Of a DNA stretch of 8,277 nucleotides, positions 6,294-8,277 are shown piece by piece. This stretch comes from Rhodospirillales bacterium. Its GTDB lineage: Bacteria; Pseudomonadota; Alphaproteobacteria; JAREAF01. The stretch lies in the NCBI GenBank assembly GCA_029240475.1, contig JAREAF010000105.1:1-8277 (forward strand), given 5' to 3'. A program made the translations under genes and the position numbers. The notes below the pieces were generated by a model. That model was not told where the DNA came from and ran no database searches. It saw only the letters and a list, made by a program, of their open reading frames with translations. The stretch's first letter is position 1; every line of letters starts with the position of its first letter.

Positions 6294-6659
6294 ATGGCCG
6301 TCGCGAAGCATTTCAAGCATGCCGAACTGCCCTTCATCCCCTGCAAGGCGCCGGGCGGCGAGACCCGCATCGCGCGCGTGATCAATTCCGAGATCAGCCG
6401 GCATATGGGCGGCGGGCTGGAGATCATGGAGGGCGTGAACGTCCATTGGACCGTTACCTATGACGAGATCCTCTACATCCATGAAGGGCACATGACGATC
6501 CGCACCGATCAGGGGGCGTTCGAGTGCGGGCCCGGCGACATCGTCTGGCTGCCCAACGGCACCACGCTGGACTACGACGCCAGCAAGGGCCGCTGCGCCT
6601 ATTTCTACACGCTTTATCCCGTCGACTGGGCGGCGCGGCAGGGCGCGAAGGAGCCTTAA
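6294..6659 (+). CDS. Small cupin protein, EutQ-like (ethanolamine-utilisation cupin family)
   Basis: This 121-aa single cupin domain makes up almost the whole protein. The first cupin block is HWTVTYDEILYIHEGHMTIR (51-70), with E58 as a metal-ligand candidate. The second is GPGDIVWLPNGTTLDY (79-94), where the usual motif-2 His is absent. The YDEILYIHEG and GDIVWLPNGT patterns recall the C-terminal cupin domain of EutQ and DUF861-type proteins, which often have imperfect metal sites. I chose ATG 6294 because GGGAG at 6281-6285 precedes it by 8 nt. A GTG at 6267 would overlap the upstream stop and add nine Ser/Gly/Ala-rich residues. It is the last gene of the rightward operon. It may be a small-molecule isomerase or binding protein for a pathway intermediate; no reaction can be assigned. 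Confidence 0.85.
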   Translation: MAVAKHFKHAELPFIPCKAPGGETRIARVINSEISRHMGGGLEIMEGVNVHWTVTYDEILYIHEGHMTIRTDQGAFECGPGDIVWLPNGTTLDYDASKGRCAYFYTLYPVDWAARQGAKEP

Positions 6660-6671
6660 CTAGCGGCTCCT
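6649..6671. terminator. Hairpin spanning the convergent stops of the cupin and ACT genes
   Basis: AGGAGCC (6649-6655) and GGCTCCT (6665-6671) form a perfect 7-bp stem around a 9-nt loop. The structure contains the cupin stop and touches the last base of the ACT-gene stop, so it could slow transcription in both directions. Rightward it is followed by CAGCCCTTT, a weak T-run; leftward there is none. It is therefore not a canonical intrinsic terminator. Confidence 0.4.
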
Positions 6672-6967
6672 CAGCCCTTTACCGACACCAGCACCGCCGA
6701 GACGCCGACGATCTGGCGCATGCAGCGCGCGATGTAGTGCGCGAGATCGCGATCGATCTGCGCGACCTGGATGTCCATGGTGAGCTCGGATGAGCCGTGC
6801 GGCAGGGTCGCGTGCCAGCGCGCCGGCACGAGGTTGCGCTTGGCGAACAGCTCGAGGACGCGGGCCATGAGGCCGGCGGACGCTTCGGCCTGCAGGGCGA
6901 AGCACCAAATCTCCGCCGCCGGACGGGCGGCGAGGCTATGAAACGGGTTTGGGACGGCAGACGACAT
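6671..6967 (-). CDS. Small stand-alone ACT-domain protein (acetolactate synthase small-subunit-like fold)
   Basis: This 98-aa protein contains little beyond one ACT domain. The pattern from about residue 20 (EIWCFALQAEASAGLMARVL, then ELFAKRNLVPARW) resembles the first beta-alpha-beta unit of IlvH/IlvM-type ACT domains. ELTMDIQVA at 61-69 forms the next strand, and RCMRQIVGVSAVLV at 81-94 the second helix and last strand. ACT domains bind small ligands, mainly amino acids, and control partner enzymes. No acetolactate synthase large subunit is in the window, so this is more likely a free sensor or regulatory subunit for the locus than an isoleucine/valine enzyme. I chose ATG 6967, with GGGAA (complement of 6975-6979) 7 nt before it; an in-frame TTG at 7021 would extend into an inverted repeat. 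It is convergent with the cupin gene and divergent from the next oxidoreductase. The fold is likely; the role is unknown. Confidence 0.78.
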   Translation of the reverse strand: MSSAVPNPFHSLAARPAAEIWCFALQAEASAGLMARVLELFAKRNLVPARWHATLPHGSSELTMDIQVAQIDRDLAHYIARCMRQIVGVSAVLVSVKG

Positions 6968-6971
6968 GTGA

Positions 6972-7055
6972 CGATTCCCGATGAGGTTCGAACGACGCGC
7001 GGCAAGCCCGGCCCTGACCAAGGGCCGGGTGGCTAATTCGCGTCGTCGGGAATCG
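6972..7055. repeat. Nested inverted repeat in the divergent ACT-oxidoreductase intergenic region
   Basis: The outer arms, CGATTCCCGATGA (6972-6984) and TCGTCGGGAATCG (7043-7055), are inverted repeats with 12 of 13 matches. Inside, ACGACGCG (6992-6999) pairs with CGCGTCGT (7039-7046), and a core hairpin has a 9-bp GC stem plus one G-T pair (7006-7015 with 7021-7030, 5-nt loop). The palindrome GTTCGAAC lies at 6986-6993. The inner and outer arms share bases 7043-7046, so they compete. No T-run follows the core on either strand, so it is not a typical terminator. It may be a regulatory or cruciform site for the two divergent genes. Confidence 0.55.
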
Positions 7056-7107
7056 CGCCGTCATGGCGCACATCCTTTCGGGTTCCGCGCCGGCTGTCAA
7101 TTCGCGC

Positions 7108-8277
7108 ATGATGGGCGGCATGGACGGAGCCGTGACCCGCACCCCGCTGTCCCAGGAGCCCTATTGGTGGGCAGCCGCGCGCCCGGCGGACGAGCCGGCC
7201 GGCCCCCTGCCCGCGCGCTGCGATGTGGCGATCGTCGGGTCGGGAATCACGGGCCTGAACGCCGCGATCCCGCTGGCGCGCGCCGGCCGCAGCGTGCTCG
7301 TGCTGGATGCGGGCGCGCTCGGTCGGGGCGCCAGCAGCCGCAACGCCGGCTATGTCGGCCGTACGCTCAAGCACCGGTTCTCGAAGCTGATCAAGACGGT
7401 CGGGCTGGAGCAGGCCCTCCGCATCTATCGCGAGCTGCAGGGCGCCTTCGACGCCGTGGCCTCCACCATCCGCGAGGAGCGGATCGAGTGCGGCTTCGCC
7501 ATTAGAGGCCGATTCATCCCCGCCCCGTCGCCCGCTCACTATGAAGGGCTCGCGCGCGAATTCGAGGAGCAGGCCAAGCATCTCGGCGTGCAGTTCGAGA
7601 TGGTGCCGCGAAGTCAGCAGCACCGCGAGCTCGGCACGGATCGATATCACGGCGGCGCCGTGGTGCCCGATCTCGCCGGCCTGCACCCGGCGCTTTACCA
7701 TGCGGGGCTGTTGCGCAGCGCGGCCGCGGCGGGCGTTTCTTTCGCGGCGCACACGCCGGTGCAATCGATCCGGCGGTCCGACGAGGGCTGCACGCTCACG
7801 ACCGCGGGCGGCCAAGTCCGGGCCCGCGAGGTCGTGGTGGCCACGAACGGCTATACGGGCCGGGCGACGCCCTGGCTCGCGCGCCGGACGGTGCCGTTCG
7901 ACGCCTACATGGTCGCCACCGAGCCGCTCGATGCCGAGGTGATGCACCGCGTCCTGCCGACACGGCGGACTTGCATCGATTGGAACAACGACGCGCTCTA
8001 TGTCCGCCCCTCCCCCGATCTGACGCGCGTGCTGTTCGGAGGCTTGACCGGAACCCGCCCCGGCCGTCTGCGGCGGAAGGCCGAGCGGCTTGAGCAGATT
8101 CTAAAGCGGACCTTCCCCGATCTCCGCGACGTCTCCCTGGAGCATGTCTGGACCGGCCGCTGCGCGGCGACCCGAGACATGTTCCCGCATCTGACGCGCG
8201 AGGGCCCGATCACATATGCCGGCGGCTATTGCTTTGCGGGTGTGCCAATGGGCACTTGGCTCGGCCGCAAGGCCGCC
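7108..8277 (+). CDS. Second FAD-dependent oxidoreductase, DAO (glycine oxidase/sarcosine oxidase-like) family; truncated by the window edge
   Basis: Only the first 390 codons are visible; the frame stays open to the right edge. DVAIVGSGITGLNAAIPLAR at 39-58 carries the G44-x-G46-x-x-G49 flavin motif, with D67 (LVLD) at the ribose position. SSRNAGYVG at 76-84 is the flavin-loop motif, and GGYCFAGVPMGTWLGRK near the edge matches the C-terminal flavin-closing segment. Most of the catalytic domain is therefore present, and the missing part should be short. It differs clearly from the 4858-6270 oxidoreductase, so the pair is not a recent duplication. The start is uncertain. ATG 7108 is used here; ATG 7063 is also in frame and has GGGAA 10 nt upstream in the inverted repeat, while ATG 7120 and GTG 7132 are closer to the conserved SQEPYWW region. 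It likely oxidises an amine or amino acid; the substrate is unknown. Confidence 0.85.
   Translation, partial: MMGGMDGAVTRTPLSQEPYWWAAARPADEPAGPLPARCDVAIVGSGITGLNAAIPLARAGRSVLVLDAGALGRGASSRNAGYVGRTLKHRFSKLIKTVGLEQALRIYRELQGAFDAVASTIREERIECGFAIRGRFIPAPSPAHYEGLAREFEEQAKHLGVQFEMVPRSQQHRELGTDRYHGGAVVPDLAGLHPALYHAGLLRSAAAAGVSFAAHTPVQSIRRSDEGCTLTTAGGQVRAREVVVATNGYTGRATPWLARRTVPFDAYMVATEPLDAEVMHRVLPTRRTCIDWNNDALYVRPSPDLTRVLFGGLTGTRPGRLRRKAERLEQILKRTFPDLRDVSLEHVWTGRCAATRDMFPHLTREGPITYAGGYCFAGVPMGTWLGRKAA

Overview
The window looks like the chromosome of a GC-rich alphaproteobacterium, perhaps Rhodospirillales or Hyphomicrobiales. This rests on strongly GC-biased codon use, dense convergent and divergent gene packing, and protein families typical of that group (BKACE/DUF849, COG0687 binding proteins, DAO-family oxidoreductases). 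No rRNA, tRNA, CRISPR array, insertion sequence or phage gene is visible. It reads as a metabolic accessory locus, most likely for uptake and breakdown of an unusual amino acid or amine.

Layout, left to right. A GntR/FCD repressor-type regulator (+) ends tail to tail with a class III aminotransferase (-), and their stop codons overlap. The aminotransferase lies downstream of a periplasmic PotD-like solute-binding protein (-), with a strong hairpin between them. A 195-bp divergent promoter region follows, with a perfect 14-bp palindrome almost at its centre. To the right runs a tight four-gene (+) operon: BKACE beta-keto acid cleavage enzyme, hotdog acyl-CoA thioesterase starting at GTG, FAD-dependent DAO-family oxidoreductase, and an EutQ-like cupin. 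A small ACT-domain gene (-) converges on the cupin across a hairpin that spans both stops. It is divergent from a second FAD-dependent oxidoreductase (+), which runs off the right edge. The gap between those two divergent genes holds a nested inverted repeat.

How the genes may work together (inference). The aminotransferase closely resembles, from memory, the beta-phenylalanine (beta-amino acid) aminotransferases rather than haem-pathway GSA aminomutase. Transaminating a beta-amino acid gives a beta-keto acid, which is the substrate class of BKACE. BKACE would use acetyl-CoA to make acetoacetate plus an acyl-CoA, the thioesterase would free the acid, and the FAD enzymes could oxidise or N-dealkylate an amine before or after these steps. 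The binding protein would capture the compound, and the GntR protein could act at the central palindrome on both divergent transcripts. The exact substrate cannot be read from the sequence. The BKACE-thioesterase pair also recalls carnitine (dehydrocarnitine to betaine) clusters, but no carnitine dehydrogenase is present here. No ABC permease, ATPase or acetoacetate-handling gene lies in the window.
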